From Polytrichum commune (lineage: Eukaryota > Streptophyta > Polytrichopsida > Polytrichales > Polytrichaceae), in contig OX485803.1 of NCBI GenBank assembly GCA_950295325.1, positions 40,687,554 to 40,751,553 of the forward strand: a stretch of 64,000 nt of DNA, in the 5' to 3' direction. How positions within the stretch are numbered: the first letter of the stretch is position 1; each line of letters opens with the position of its first letter. Under the pieces are notes generated by a model, which saw only the letters and a list, made by a program, of their open reading frames with translations, ran no database searches and had not been told where the DNA came from. This document shows positions 33,892 to 47,200 of the stretch, one piece after another. The translations under genes were made by a program, and so were the position numbers.

Positions 33892-36868
33892 ATGATGGGG
33901 TTCGGTGGAGCTGCGCCTCTTGTCACCAGCGCTATTTATGTGTGCAATCTGCCACCGGGATCGGATGAAATGCTTCTGGCAGATCATTTCGGGAAGATTG
34001 GACTTTTAAAGGTTCTCTCATTTCCCATTGTTTGATCATGTTGATTTGCCCAATTTTCTGTAGTTTATGAACTTTAAGAGAAATTTTGCAATGGAGCATG
34101 ACTCTCCTTCCCAGATTCCTTTTTTATTGCCTGCTGGATGCTCAGCAAATGCATGGCAACAGGAAATATGAACCTAGCTTCTGTCTCTGATCTCACGCCA
34201 ATGGAAGTTTTTTTTTTTAGAGAGTTTTTTCTGCCCCACATGTTTTGCCAGTCCAGAGCAATTTGACTTTTGACTCCATGGTAGACGCCCTCAAATTACT
34301 TGGTTCCTTGAGGGGCTGAAGCAAATACTTGGTTTGGATGTGGTTGAGCTTTAATTGGTCTCCTGAGTTTGTTGCATTTGTTATAGTCTCGTTGTTGGTA
34401 GGGAGTGTGGAAGAAGGTTCTGATTTTTCTTCACCTAATTCACAGAAAGATAAGAGGACTGGCAATCCCAAGATTTGGATATATCGAGACAAGATTACGA
34501 ATGAGCCAAAGGGTGATGCCACCATCACATATGAAGATCCCCATGCAGCAACAGCTGCCGTGGAGTGGTTTAACAGCACAGAGTTTCATGGAAACATAAT
34601 AAGTGTCTCAATAGCTGAGAACAAGAAGGATGTGCAACCTCTTGTACCTGAAATAGTCCCCCCTATGATGGATGCTCCCTTACAAGGTGTGGCGGAGTTC
34701 GGAACAGACCCAAATCTTGGTGGAGAGTATAGTGGAGATTATGGTGGAGATTATGGAGGAGATTATGGTGGGGAGTATGGAGGGGAATATGGTGGGGAAC
34801 ATGGAGGAGGTGCTGGAGGGCCACCTGGATTAGCAGGAGGTAGAGGTAGGGGACGAGGGGATGGCAAGCCATGGCAACAGGAGGGTGATTGGCCATGTCC
34901 AAATCCAAGGTCTGTGACGACGTTGGTGAGCAGTATCAGGCTTCTTCACCCCTCTTTAGAGTTCTAGGTCCAGTTTCTTTAGGCAGAAACAACATCAAGT
35001 CAATTCTCACAAGAAAGTCCTACATTTGCAAAGGTGTGTGCACAGGAAGAACAGTATATATTAAGAGCATCTCACAGCTTCATCTGCCATAGTGTGCATG
35101 AAGCAATTACTATATGTGGATCTGGTCATGTTTAGACTTTGTCCTCTGCATAAATGTGTTTTTCCCTATGATCCAACACCTGTCATGAGAGGTATAATTT
35201 CAAGTAGTAACTAATCTGAGGTTTGTACCTTGAGCCTGACTATTACTTTTGTAAATGCAGCTGTGCCAATATCAACTTTGCATTTAGAGGCGTCTGCAAT
35301 CGATGTGGCACTGCACGACCAGCTGGAAATTCAGGTGGTGGTGGAGGTGGGGCAGGAGGTGGCCGTGGCCGTGGGCGAGGGGGTAGTGATGCTGGCCGAG
35401 GAGGACGTGGTCCTGGTGGACCGCCGGGATTGTTTGGCCCAAATGATTGGAATTGTCCCATGTAAGTGGCAGTGTGATTGATTACTTTACTTAGTCTGGG
35501 TTTGCAAAATGCACGGTACAGATAGATATTGTTGTTCCAAGTGTGAGGTTGCTCTAGGTGATTCAAGTCCAGATTTAGAAGCACAAATCTGAAGTGAGTT
35601 ACAGAAGCCCCTTGACTTGACAACCGGATGTATCCCACTGTACATCTGAAAGGTGCATGCCAGGAAGATAAGAAAGGGGTCATTGGCCTTCTGCTTGCAG
35701 TGCTGACATAGGTGGTCAATGCAGGTGTGGCAACATAAATTGGGCAAAACGCACCAAATGCAACATCTGCAATACCACAAAACCTGGTCACAATGAAGGG
35801 GGTGCCAGGTATATTTTGCTTGATTTCCTGCCCTTGTTATTGGAATTGCAATCTTTATTGATAGAGTAAAAAATAAGAACCACTTCTCTGCTATGTTTGT
35901 AATTTAGGCACTTTGCTAGTATTGTGATTCTCATTGTTTTGATGGATATGTGAACCTGCTTGCAGAGAGGGACGGGCTGGAGGATATAAAGAGTTTGATG
36001 AGGCTGAGATTGAAGAAACTAAACGGAGGCGAAAAGAATTAGAAGAGGTTCTGTGTTTCCTCCCTGCTTTTTATCTACCAAATGATTTGCCCTCAGGACA
36101 GTTGTATTTCGAACAGAGACTGTGGACCATAGTCTTGACTGTTTGAGCACAGATGCAATTCACAATTATCAGTGCAGTCTGCTGCAAGAATGCATAGTGC
36201 TACCTTTAGTGCTAGGTATAGCTACTGGACTAGTTGCACTTGGATGTCCATTTGTTCTCTAATAATTTCAGTTCCTCTTTCAGGATGACGGAGAAATGTA
36301 TGATGAGTTTGGCAATTTAAAGAAGAAGTTCCGCACCAAGGCAAAGGTAGGAGAACCCCAGACAGCTGCAACTCAAGCAGTCACTGGGGTTGGCAAGGCT
36401 GGATGGGACAAAGAGGACCTTGGAGTTGTGGAGCGACAAACAAAGGAGAAGAGCAAGGATCGCAGTGGTTTAAAAGATGATTATGATCGGGAGCACAGTC
36501 AAGGGAGAAGAGGGGATCATAGAGACATGGACAGTGGTCGAAATGGACACCGAGACAATGACTATGAGAAGGATAGGGGGCGAGGAAGGGATGAGAGGGA
36601 TGACCGCGAAGGGCATCGAGACAGGGACCGAGATCGGGATAGAGATTGGGACCGAGATCGAGGAGGCCACCCTGACAAGGACCGAGACCGGGCTCGTAGC
36701 AGGGATCGTAGTAGAGATCGAGATCGAGATAGAGACTGGGACCGTGGCCGTGGAGGCAGGGACAGGGAGCGTGACAGGGAGCGTGACAGAGATCGAGAGA
36801 GAGAGCGAGACAGAGAGTGGCCACGGGAGAGAGAGCGTGTACGAGAGCGTGACAGATTTATGGATTAA
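33892..36868 (+). CDS. TAF15/FUS-like RNA-binding protein (RRM, two RanBP2 zinc fingers, RD/RE tail)
   Basis: Exons are 33892-34011, 34446-34909, 35261-35461, 35725-35808, 35966-36047 and 36284-36868, giving 511 residues in phase. An RRM spans ~13-96, with RNP2 IYVCNL and RNP1 KGDATITY. A Gly/Tyr/Glu-rich linker follows, with repeats of GGDYGG and GGEYGG. RanBP2 finger 1 (GDWPCPNPSCANINFAF, then CNRC; ~186-213) and finger 2 (NDWNCPMCGNINWAKR, then CNIC; ~256-280) are separated by an RGG-like Gly-rich stretch. GGYKEFDEAEIEETKRRRKE and DDGEMYDEFGNLKKKF come next, then a tail of Arg-Asp and Arg-Glu dipeptides. Plant TAF15 homologues are nuclear, bind RNA and associate with transcription initiation and stress RNA granules. 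A start at 33844 is also in frame but straddles the acceptor, so 33892 was chosen. An upstream non-coding exon is likely. Confidence 0.9.
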
Positions 36869-38249
36869 CAGGGCCTTGTCACTGTGATTCGATTTTTCAG
36901 ATGTGTGTTATTCTTTTTTGCTTTCCCTTCATCCCTCGCAGGATTCAAGAAAGCATCCAGTCATGGAAGCACACTTTTAAGTATGTCCCCCTTCCAAGGA
37001 GAACTTGGTATACAAAGGACCCATGCCATCTGATACAAAGGAGCAATTTCATGTTTTCACCTGTGGAGTTGCTGCATGGACCTTCACCATGTTAGTGGCT
37101 GTAACAAAGCGAATCTCTTGATGACAGTGCTGAACAACCTCTCAGGCATCTCTGTTTAAGCAGTGCACCCAGCCACCTTGGGACAGGTTCTGAACATGTC
37201 TGGAGGTTTTCGACCAAATAGAGGACATCAGTTGGGTAACCCGCTAGAACGGAATAGGTGTTGTACTGTAGATGTAGTCAGAGATATGTGGAATGTCTAG
37301 AGATAGTAGATGTAGCCAGAGATATAGACAGAGGACATGTGCTTCAAGTACTTATTCCAATTGGTGTTCAATTCTAAAATCAACCTTGGGCCCTGTAATA
37401 CAATTTGTGGGGAAAGTTCATCACGTGCTCACATTGATCTGTTTTAAGGTTTTCTTGTACTCTTAAGACTCCTTTGAGAAATTCTGTTTGGAACACATGG
37501 ATAGGGTGTGCCACCGAGCCGATGCTGCTGTTAATTTTGAAGTTTGGTGTATTGGGACTGGTTGTATAACGATTTATTTTTACCTTGAGTGACACCAAAG
37601 AGGTCGATAATGGACTCGGACTGTGAACATGAAAAGGCTCAGATATCCAGATTACATCGGGTGTTGATGAATTCATCAAAATGTCATGATACAAATACGT
37701 TGCTCTCTAACAGAATGCAGCAATGTTGTACAGGAAGACTATGGTAGACTATGATACACTTGGGATCCCTCGTCCCTGTCCTACGATCCAACGCTAGCCG
37801 TCTATCGGATCCGGCCCCACTTGAACCGATTTTAATTTATTTTCCTGCCAATTTGCATCCAGAATTGGTAAACTGGATGTCATATATTATGACCTGAATC
37901 AAAGATATTGAGCCTGTCTTTTGCCAAATGGTCGATGAATGATTACTTCAGGCTTTCCAGATTTACAGGAATTCAGCCATCTCATTTGGGAAGAAAAAAA
38001 TCACTCAGATTGCATCATAATGCAATTGGGCTTAAAAACGAGAACTAACTTACAGAATCTGATGTCGGAGTCGGTGGCTTGGAGAGGTCGATAACATCAT
38101 TTGCTGTTTCGGAACCAAACACTCTTGATTTCGTAGCGTTAGATTGCTTCGTCTGATTGCTGCTCTTCTACATTCTCAGTGTCCATCTTTCTATGGGTTT
38201 TAGGGACGTAGGTTTGGCTACTTTTTGTGATCGGAGCCTGAGAGATTTC
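36869..38249. other. 3' untranslated region of the TAF15-like gene and converging spacer
   Basis: Roughly the first 500 bp are the likely 3' untranslated region of the TAF15-like gene. After that no coding run is convincing. The next gene arrives on the opposite strand. Confidence 0.5.
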
Positions 38250-38352
38250 GATGAAGAAAGTGTGAGCGAGTCTGTTAACCTGCCCGAACTTCTTAGAAGC
38301 GGTGCGGCACCACTCTGCATAGACATTGAGCTCTTTCGACATTGCTGCATGG
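38250..38352 (-). repeat. Partial duplicate of the 3' end of the large membrane-protein gene
   Basis: This stretch resembles 38421-38545, the last coding part plus stop of the large gene. Both contain GAAGAAAGTGTGA, TTAACCT and GAGCTC or GAGCTCC followed by TTCGACATTGCTGCA. On the minus strand both read MSKELN. It lies beyond the stop codon, so it is a tandem remnant in the 3' untranslated region. Confidence 0.65.
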
Positions 38353-38449
38353 GTTTAGGGTTTAGATCGGACACTGATTGATTTGGCTAATCTTGTGGCA
38401 GGAGGCAGCCAACCAAATGTTGATGTTGAAGAAAGTGTGAACGAATCTC

Positions 38450-41220
38450 TTAACCTACTCGAACGTTGTAGAGGCGTTGTGGCAACGGAGCAGGCTTAAT
38501 TTCACCGCTGTGTGGGATATTGAGCTCCTTCGACATTGCTGCAGATCCGAAGTCGCCAGATCCTTTAAGCTCCTGCGACACATCAGGGGTGATGACTTCG
38601 CCATCAGACGGCGTGAAATCGGAGAGAGAGTCACTGGAATGCACTCGATGGTTCCGCCGCGACCACGACCGGCCACCAGCAGCGCCCCCCCCACTCGAGC
38701 TCGCAACATCAACATGACGACTTTTTCCGATGGGGTCGTCCACAACGAAAATCTCCTGTGTCAGTGAGCTTCCAACTGCCTCAGATTCCTGTCGCTTCCG
38801 TTCAAGAGAATTTTGGCGCCTCCACTGTTGCAAGTCACCCCCAGGCCAGTAATCTTCCGAACTGAGGGGAATAGGAGCAGGAGGAACATCATTTTGTGTT
38901 CCTGGAGACACCGGTCGGTGTACACTCGCGGCGGTTGTGTATGCAGATTGTTCATGATGTTGTTGCCCAGAACTGCTTGCTCGCTGGTCCAACTCCAAGT
39001 TAGCTCGCGGCTTGGGCGACAGACGGGGACGCCGAGCGACTACCGTCTGCGTCCCTTGCGCAATTAGGGTTACAACTTTCGACCACTGGCTCCGAGGAAT
39101 GCATGGAAGGATAAGTCCGACAACAAATTCTCTCAATCCAAGCGTAGGTGAAATCTCCTCTGAGTTCGAGAGAGAGAGCAGCTGCCGGATTAACGCGAAC
39201 CACTCGTTGGCAGATTGAACGACGAAGCTGAACACGAGAAGCACGAGCATGAAGATGCCGACACCGGTGTGGTTCTCTTGTGGTTGGTAATTTCTTGCGA
39301 GGATCGCTAGAGCGGCTGCGAAGACGCCGACCTCGCATAAGAGTGACAGAGATTCTACCAACTGAACCCCTCGTCGATGGAATGGCTTCACAATCACGAG
39401 GTACAGAAACTGGAACACCGTGAGTGCAAACACTAGCACCACTTGGCTCCATGACTCATCGGAAATGCGGTATGCTCCGAAAATCACACCGAGGGCTATC
39501 CTTCGCCCCAAGTCCATTAGAATGTAGGTTGATTGGAAGCATCCTAGGAGATTGTATGCCCATGGAACGGAGGATTCATCGATCTCGTCGCCAGCATTCA
39601 TGGTGCGAATTCTTCGTAATCCGTTCCTCCCCAGACCCTGCTTGCGGGGATTGATGTTCTCATTGTTATTGATCATTGTGACCAGGCGAGGTGGCCCTTT
39701 TCGATCTTCGAATAAGATGCCGAAGCTTGGAACGATTCCGGGGTTGACGTCACCTTCTGCCCTCACCCACTTGCCTTGGTACCCTTCCCCGACGAAGAGT
39801 GAGAGTGGCCGGCCGGTTGGTGGTGGTGGGGTGACACCGCTCCTTCGAATTGTTGGTCGAAGCTCCTTGTACTGGACAACTTTTCTCACCAGGATTGCGT
39901 AGATGAGGAAGATTGCGACGGCGAGGAAAGCCGATGTCGGGATCGCCAACAGTACGACTCCCACAATGATGCCGGTTCTTGTGCCTCCTGTATCATCCGT
40001 ATGTTTCTCTTAGTACATTCACATCATCCTTCCTAGCATCCTTCAGTGCAATTTTTTTACATGATCTCTGCCACTTCTCATTAGGATGCTGTAAACTCTC
40101 ATTGTTAAGACTCTTGGATTGCAAGCAACAGCAATTGGTCGAGACGAGTCGAATTTCTAGCAAAACCTCTGGTTAGACTGATCCACAAGAGCTTCGACTT
40201 GTGGTTCCTTCGGCATGTGTTTGTTCGCTTGACCACACATTTTTTGACAGTATGTTTCATCCGTATGTTTCTCTTGGTACATTCACATCATCCTTCTGGT
40301 TCGTGACATCCTTCCGTGCAATTGCATCACATGAAACTCTGCAGACCTTGTTAGGATGCTGTAAACTCTCATTGATAACCGAGTCTGGATTTAAATTTGC
40401 AAGTAACAGCAATTGGTCGAGACGAGTCGAATTCTTACGATGATCGTAACCTCTGGTTGAAGTGACCTACAACTACAACTTCGACTTGTGGTTCATTCGG
40501 CATGTGGTTGTTTGCTTAACCTTAACTTACACAATTTTGATTCATTGTGGCTGACGCAAGCAAGATGAAACTTCATAGAAAGTAAGTATGTACTTCCTTT
40601 CTTTTATTACACACCTCTTATGATGAAAGCGGAAGCTTGGCATACAGCTGGGAGTGCGAGGAGGAGGAGGAAGAGCTCGAAGCGGGGGAAACTAAGGGCT
40701 CCGTATAAGGTCGTCTTGCTTCTCCACTTGAGGAACAGAATGGTGAGAATGTGCAACAGAGTAAGTCCTCCGCCAACAATTGCCAGCCAGAACATGTTGC
40801 GTTGAAAATCTCGCCACCTGAAAACCGTCCGAATAAAAATTAGCTTGCATCGTGACAGCTTTTTGCACTCATTTGCCACTCTTGTGATTGACGTTGCAAA
40901 AAAATTCATGTTGTTAATTTGTTGGTGAAATTATCGCAGAAAATACCACTGACTTCATTTGGATGCATGGCTGTCTGAAGGTGAGCAAACTCAAACTTCA
41001 ACATGGGTGGCATTGCAATGACGCTGCATCCAAGATCACATCCGTCGACATCCAACTAAAACATCTTTCTGGATTTAAACGAAGATCTCTGCGGTACCAA
41101 CTATTCTTGACTTGAAAAGCAACACTAGAACTCGGCTTACCCAGTGAATCTGCTTGCATTCAGCTCGCTCTTCAAAGCTTGCAGGTTGGGATCCTACAAC
41201 CACAAAACAGCACGTTGCAT

Positions 41221-41275
<55 letters not shown>

Positions 41276-44200
41276 CCCCCAGTCATCGGCTCTTAGATAT
41301 GTGAAATGAAGATAAAGCTCACGAGGATGCACAATTTTAAGTGGAATCTACGTTGACTGCACCCAGCAGAAACAAAGTGATTGTTGCAAGTGGATATGAC
41401 CAACAAATTGCAGATTCTTACCACGAAGTAGGTTTCATACTCTTGTGCGGATAGAGGCGGTCCGAATTCGGTCCCATTGGCACCTAACTGCCTCCGCCAA
41501 TACTCGAAAGCTCGAAAGTCTTCATGTTTGCTGGAGCTGTTCACGAGGAAGAGGTTTCTTAAATACGCGCAAGTCGTACAGTTGGATGGCGAGTTTTTAT
41601 CGTCGGTGTTGGTGTTGCACTTGTCACCTCTCTGCATCGAAAAAAATTGTCGGGTGTCAAAACATCAGATTTCGGAGGGAGAAGTGCTACGATTTGCCGC
41701 CCAAGGTGACAAAGTGCAAAGTGCAGCCTTAGGGCATTTAGGGTGAGTTGCCATGTAGGCCGGCCGCTCGCCCACCACATTCTAGTGGGAATAAGGACAA
41801 ACTCATCCAAATGTACACCCAAAACCTCCGTAATGTCACTCCCTCTCTTACATCTCAGTTTCAAATCAATCTCCTTGTTGCCACATTTCTCTCATATATC
41901 CCGAGTTTTGACACTAATGTAGTCCACCAAATAATTCACACCACATGCTGGCACGCATCACATTGTCATTATTGCAATGTTGATTTTGTGTTATTTCATA
42001 ATGTCACATGCTACACGAATTCTCTAATATCATGCATCCATGTTAACGTTGCAGATTTCCTTGATATCATGTGCTCTTAAGTTGCCACGGGCGTGATACT
42101 TGGGAGGTTTGAGTGTAGGTGGAATCTAGTGGGACAGGGCTCGTATGTGCCAACTACACTAAATAGTCTCAAGTTGTATGGGTGGAAAATTAACGTGGAA
42201 ATAATTAACACTAATTAACCCCGGGTCTTCCCCTAAATCTCCATGGACTCGAGAAGATGAGAGTAGCATCACTAAATATTCCTAATATTATGGACCACAA
42301 TAGTTTTCTTAGAGCCCACGCTAATTCACACAACAAGAATTAACGTGGGCCACATTAATTTCCAACCCACGCTGAATTTCTAGTAGACAAAATTAGCATG
42401 GGCCACATTAATTATTTTCTTAGAAAATTAATTTGGCTGATTCTTTTGATTTGTGCTACTTCTCTCCTATAACTAATATGCACTCTGTCGGTTTATAAAG
42501 ACTTAATGAAAGACCCAAGATCTTGGACCCACGTTAATTCCACCTTGACTAAAAAATTAGTACTGCCCATGCTAATTACTTCCATGCAGATTTTCCATCC
42601 ACAATAATAAGATTATTTAGTGCAGTGTCATGTTGACACGACTAGGGCTCTAAGCATCTAGTTTAGACTGTTCGCCAATAGTGTGTGTGACTGTAAATAG
42701 CATAAACAGTGCAGTTGGAGTTTCAGGCTGAATCAATGAAGATATAATGGAGAGAGAGAGAGAGAGAGACCTGCTGTTTGTGCCATTTGAATATGTAGCT
42801 ATGTGCAAATTGCGACGACAACGGATGGAGACTACTGTCGAGTCTCGCAGGGGCTTCTGAATCTGAAACTGCGACGAGCAAGCTTCGTTGTCGAAGACGG
42901 ACTGCAACATCAGCTGGGGACACATTTGTACCAAAATTTGTGAAATTGTTGGCGTCGGCATTTGCTTGCCAGGGAGTGTTGACATGGGGTACAAGCCAGC
43001 GGAGCCCCCGGGCTGTCTCGATGTACTCGATCGGCAAACTTACTGCAAGAAACTCCGACAAGGCGAAAATCTGCATGTGGCCTGCCATACCCTGCACACA
43101 ATAGAACAGCAGAGTTCCACCTTGTTTAGAGATGTTGGCAGACTTGAAAATGAGAATAATTCTCCAAGTCAACGAATTCGACGCGTCGAAGGCCTGGATG
43201 CACGGTTGAAACATCTGACACACAAAAATGCCATTCTATGCACAGGTGAACCTTGGATTGAGCCTGTTACAAGTCCACTTTATGGATCTTGACACACAAA
43301 AATACCATTCTAAGCACAGGTGAACCTTGGATTGAGCCTGTTACAAGTCCACTTTATGGATCATGGAATCTGCAGTTTCGCTGGGAGTCCTGGGCAAGAG
43401 CAGACGAACTCCGGTTGCAAAAAAAATCGCCGGCATGCTTCCTCATTCGAAGTTGCTATCAGAATGGAATTCGTCGGCTCGCGTATCCAACCGCCAGATT
43501 GGTACGTGGAGTTAGAAGTGCCCACAGTAGGCACACTTACCTTACAGTGCTACAAGCAGAAGAAGAGGATGTCCTCTTACCAGCAAGTTTCTTGAAGGAT
43601 CGGCACCGACGCAACCAGTTTGACTTGAGAAAGCCCCAGCACTTGCAAGATTTGCTGAGGCAATTGCGAGGGCACCTGAAGCTATAGTGGTGCCGAGGAG
43701 TCCAGCTGTGATGAAAAATGATAAGGCAACCGAGACTGCTGGCACATCATCTGGAAATTCACCACCACCCAAAAAAAAAACTTCAAACTTCGAGTACAGG
43801 GGTGTTTTCAGGGGGGCTATGAAATGAGGCACTTATTGATGGGATATTCCCTGTATTTGATGAAAATTCTCAAAAAAGAGTCTGGTTTATTATATTTATG
43901 TTGATTGTTTTGTATTTTTCATTCCTTTGAAATTTATTCCACCCTGTATTTTTCTGCACACGGTTCTTAATATCAAACAAAGAGTGACCTCCCCGAAGCT
44001 GGCAAGCAATTTTGAAAGCATTTCCATTTGTTTCCGGAAGTGGATATGCTGTAGCCTAAGTACTACTTACAATGTGTGACTTGTAGAACCACGGAAGCAA
44101 CATTGGGGTTCCCTGCAACATCCAAAGTCCGATTTTCTGCTACCGATATTTTCGCAGTGCTGCCCTCCAGTATAGACACCACGAGAGCATATGTGGTCTT

Positions 44201-47200
44201 GGAGACCTCGTTGAAACTGCACGTGTGCGACAATAGTGTTTGGTGCTGATGATCCAGTAAGAAATTTATAGCATACCCCAAATCACCAAAAAATATTTAA
44301 ATTACCTTAGCAATGATCCTAGTTCGTCAAATAATTACTTTCAAAAACAAAAATATGAAAACATGCAAAATCTTGGGAGTCGTGACGATGAAAATCTGGC
44401 GAGTTAAACCTTGACCTGGGAAGCAACATACTATGTGCACAAAATCATGCTATCTCCATCACTTAATATGGAAAAAATGTATATATTTTCAATACCTTTC
44501 CGAAATCAACGATGATCTTTTTTAAAGAATAAATCCTATGAAGTGCTTTCGTCCAATATATACAATATATATATATATATATATATATTGTGACTCGATT
44601 GAAGAAATAGCCTCACTCCTACGGTATGCACATAATGGATTATCACTTAGAGGAAAGAAGAAAACAGGAGCAAAGAGAAAGTCGACGAACTTAGGAGATA
44701 CTTGCCTTCTTAATATCCCTCCAGTAAGTGTGACACCGCTGCTGTTGAACAAGAATACGGGCTTGGTAAATTGGATGATGACAGGCAGCATTCGATCTCG
44801 GGTATGTGCGCGTGCCGTAGTACTCAACTGAACTTGTGGCCTCTTGTTATCTAAGACATTTAGAAAAAACGAAAAAAAAGAGAAGACGTAATCCTTTGGT
44901 GATCAGAAAAATCTCCGGGGAGATTTTTGGGCATAATCGGTCAAGATCCTAGTGTTTCCAAGTCCAACCAGTTACATGTTGTGATCTTTCGGTTTTTCTC
45001 TATTAATTTGAAGTATATTCCATAGATTGTTCTAAATTGATCAGTAACTTTCGTAAAGTCTTGAACTTCAACCGGTTATTTCTTAAATTCAACTAGTTCA
45101 TCTGTACTTAGCGGCCGGTTCTCCCCAGTCACTTGATCAGAAGCTAGGTTGTGTCTGCTGCAACATGATGGAATTCTTGTAAGGGAAATTGGGAGGCAGG
45201 AATATAGACACTCACCATATAGTAGAGTAACACTTGTTGTCTCGGCCACAGGATTACCGTACCTACTAAATGATGTGTTTCCAGGAAGGCTTACGGTCAC
45301 CGGTGTTGATGTGGAAGCTCCCGTATCATTCAGGGTCAGCTGCCCCAACAAATTAAGGTAAAGGGGCCGTGACAGCAAATTATGTCAGTCTTGTTTGAAG
45401 AGTTTTTGAGAACACTCTTTACTTGGAACATTAAGAGGTATCTGCAAAGTCCCTCTTTGAGAGAGACTTTTCTAGTGGGAGGATGTTTCTATAAAGAGTC
45501 TTGTGTTGGAGCCTATTTTTGAAAGTTGGCTGAAATTCTTGAACCTCCTCTTCTAATCCAAAAAGCTTTGAAAGATCTTCAGGATCAAAAATTGGGTCTA
45601 ACACATATGCTAACTTGTCCCACTGATCTCAATATGTCGAGTTAGAAAGCTTGATTTTTATAGTCCAACTCCACTCCTGTAGCATATTAAATCAAACTTT
45701 AAGAAAACTTGGATGACTTCATGCATAAGCTCTCAGACTGGTCTTTTTAGTCAACTCACCCAGAGTTTGATCCGGAGGCTTTACAAATTAATCTATTCTC
45801 ACAAGAAAGTCTGGATTGTTCAAAAACAAAGTCACCTGAAGTTTAATCTGGAACTTTACAGGTTACTTTATTCTCTCAAATACGTTTGCTTTGTTCAAAA
45901 ACAAGGCCTGAACTATGGGGTCTGCTCTTCTAAATCCCGGGTCAACCTAAGCAAGGCTAACTTGTACCACTGCTCCTACAATGACCCTAAACCCTAAACC
46001 CAGAAAAGCTCAAGTTTTATAGGCCGACCTCATTTGCCTAAAAATGCTAAATCGAGCCTTTAAGAAAACTTGGTGACTTCATGCATTTGAAGTTCTCACG
46101 TCACCTGGAGTTTGATCCAGATACTTTACAGATTCATCTCTATTCTCTCAGGAAAGTTCGGTTTGTTCATCATTCACATAAGTTTGATTTTTTTTTCCTT
46201 TCAATGAAAAATAGGTGGTGAAAAATCCAAATGCAAGTAGGAGAAAAAGGTTAAATTACCAAGAAACCAAATCGGCGGTTCCCCCGACTCTTGCGTTGGG
46301 TAGGGAGAAGAGTGCCACTAGTGAGATGGAGCAAGCGTTGAAGCTCCACAGCGGTGATGTTCAAAGGGTCAGTAAAATCCAGGTAGATGTGGAGGTCGCC
46401 CGCGTTATTTGTTGCCTGGATTGTGCGAGTTTGGTTTCGAATCGTGATTTGTGAGTTCTTGATGGCTGTCCAGATGTTGACGGTGGGAAGCAACCGACCT
46501 GGGAGGAGAATGCAAGCATATTACACTCTGAGAAACTATGGAACATCCACAGCCACCATTATTACTTGCACACAACCTGAAAGGGTCAATTAACACATCC
46601 TTAAACTATAGATCAATTATTCCACATGCTTAATAATAACCCTTTCTAACCGATTCCCTCTTTACCATTCTACTTGAAAGTGATGAGCTCTGAATTCTAG
46701 GAATGCGACCCTAATTTGATGGCACATGATTTTTTTTTGAAGTACACACTATAGAGTGTAGTCCACCGTCATCTCATAGTTGGCAGACCAACTAACTTAC
46801 CTGACCCCTCTTGGCACATGATGGTGATGCACTTATCATTGTCTTCTGACCTATTTTAATTGAAGATTTTTTTTATGAAATAAAATGGCCTACTAAAATA
46901 ATTTTCATCCAATCCGATCTGCCATAACATTATTAAACAATGTGTGTTCATTCTACGGGCCTTGAGAATATAACCATGAGATGTTAGGAGTTCAATCTTA
47001 ATCTAAGTCTCCTTGCGCAAGGCTGAGCATCCTATGGTTATCTTCTTAGGGTCCACAAAACGAATGTAGACTGCTTAATAATGTTATGGTATGCGTCATT
47101 GTGTGGGGCTTTTGTCATCATTGTTTTCGTGACCACTTCTTGCACACCGTTTTGTTGTCGCCACTCTCAAAGTGAACAATATCTCTATAAATCTTAAGAG

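Noticed and set aside
35243-35791. 182-codon open frame on the minus strand
   Set aside because: It is the Pro/Arg-rich antisense shadow of the glycine-rich linker and zinc fingers of the TAF15-like gene and spans its intron without splice logic.
36381-36887. Open frames on both strands in the RD/RE-repeat exon
   Set aside because: The GAC/CGA-type repeats keep several frames open. Only the frame continuing DDGEMYDEFGNL is in phase with the upstream exons.
41728-42650. Possible larger inverted-repeat element with TTAGGGC-like ends in intron 10
   Set aside because: The proposed ends match only about 60% and do not pair cleanly. The smaller CTACACTAAA-ended element inside is better supported.
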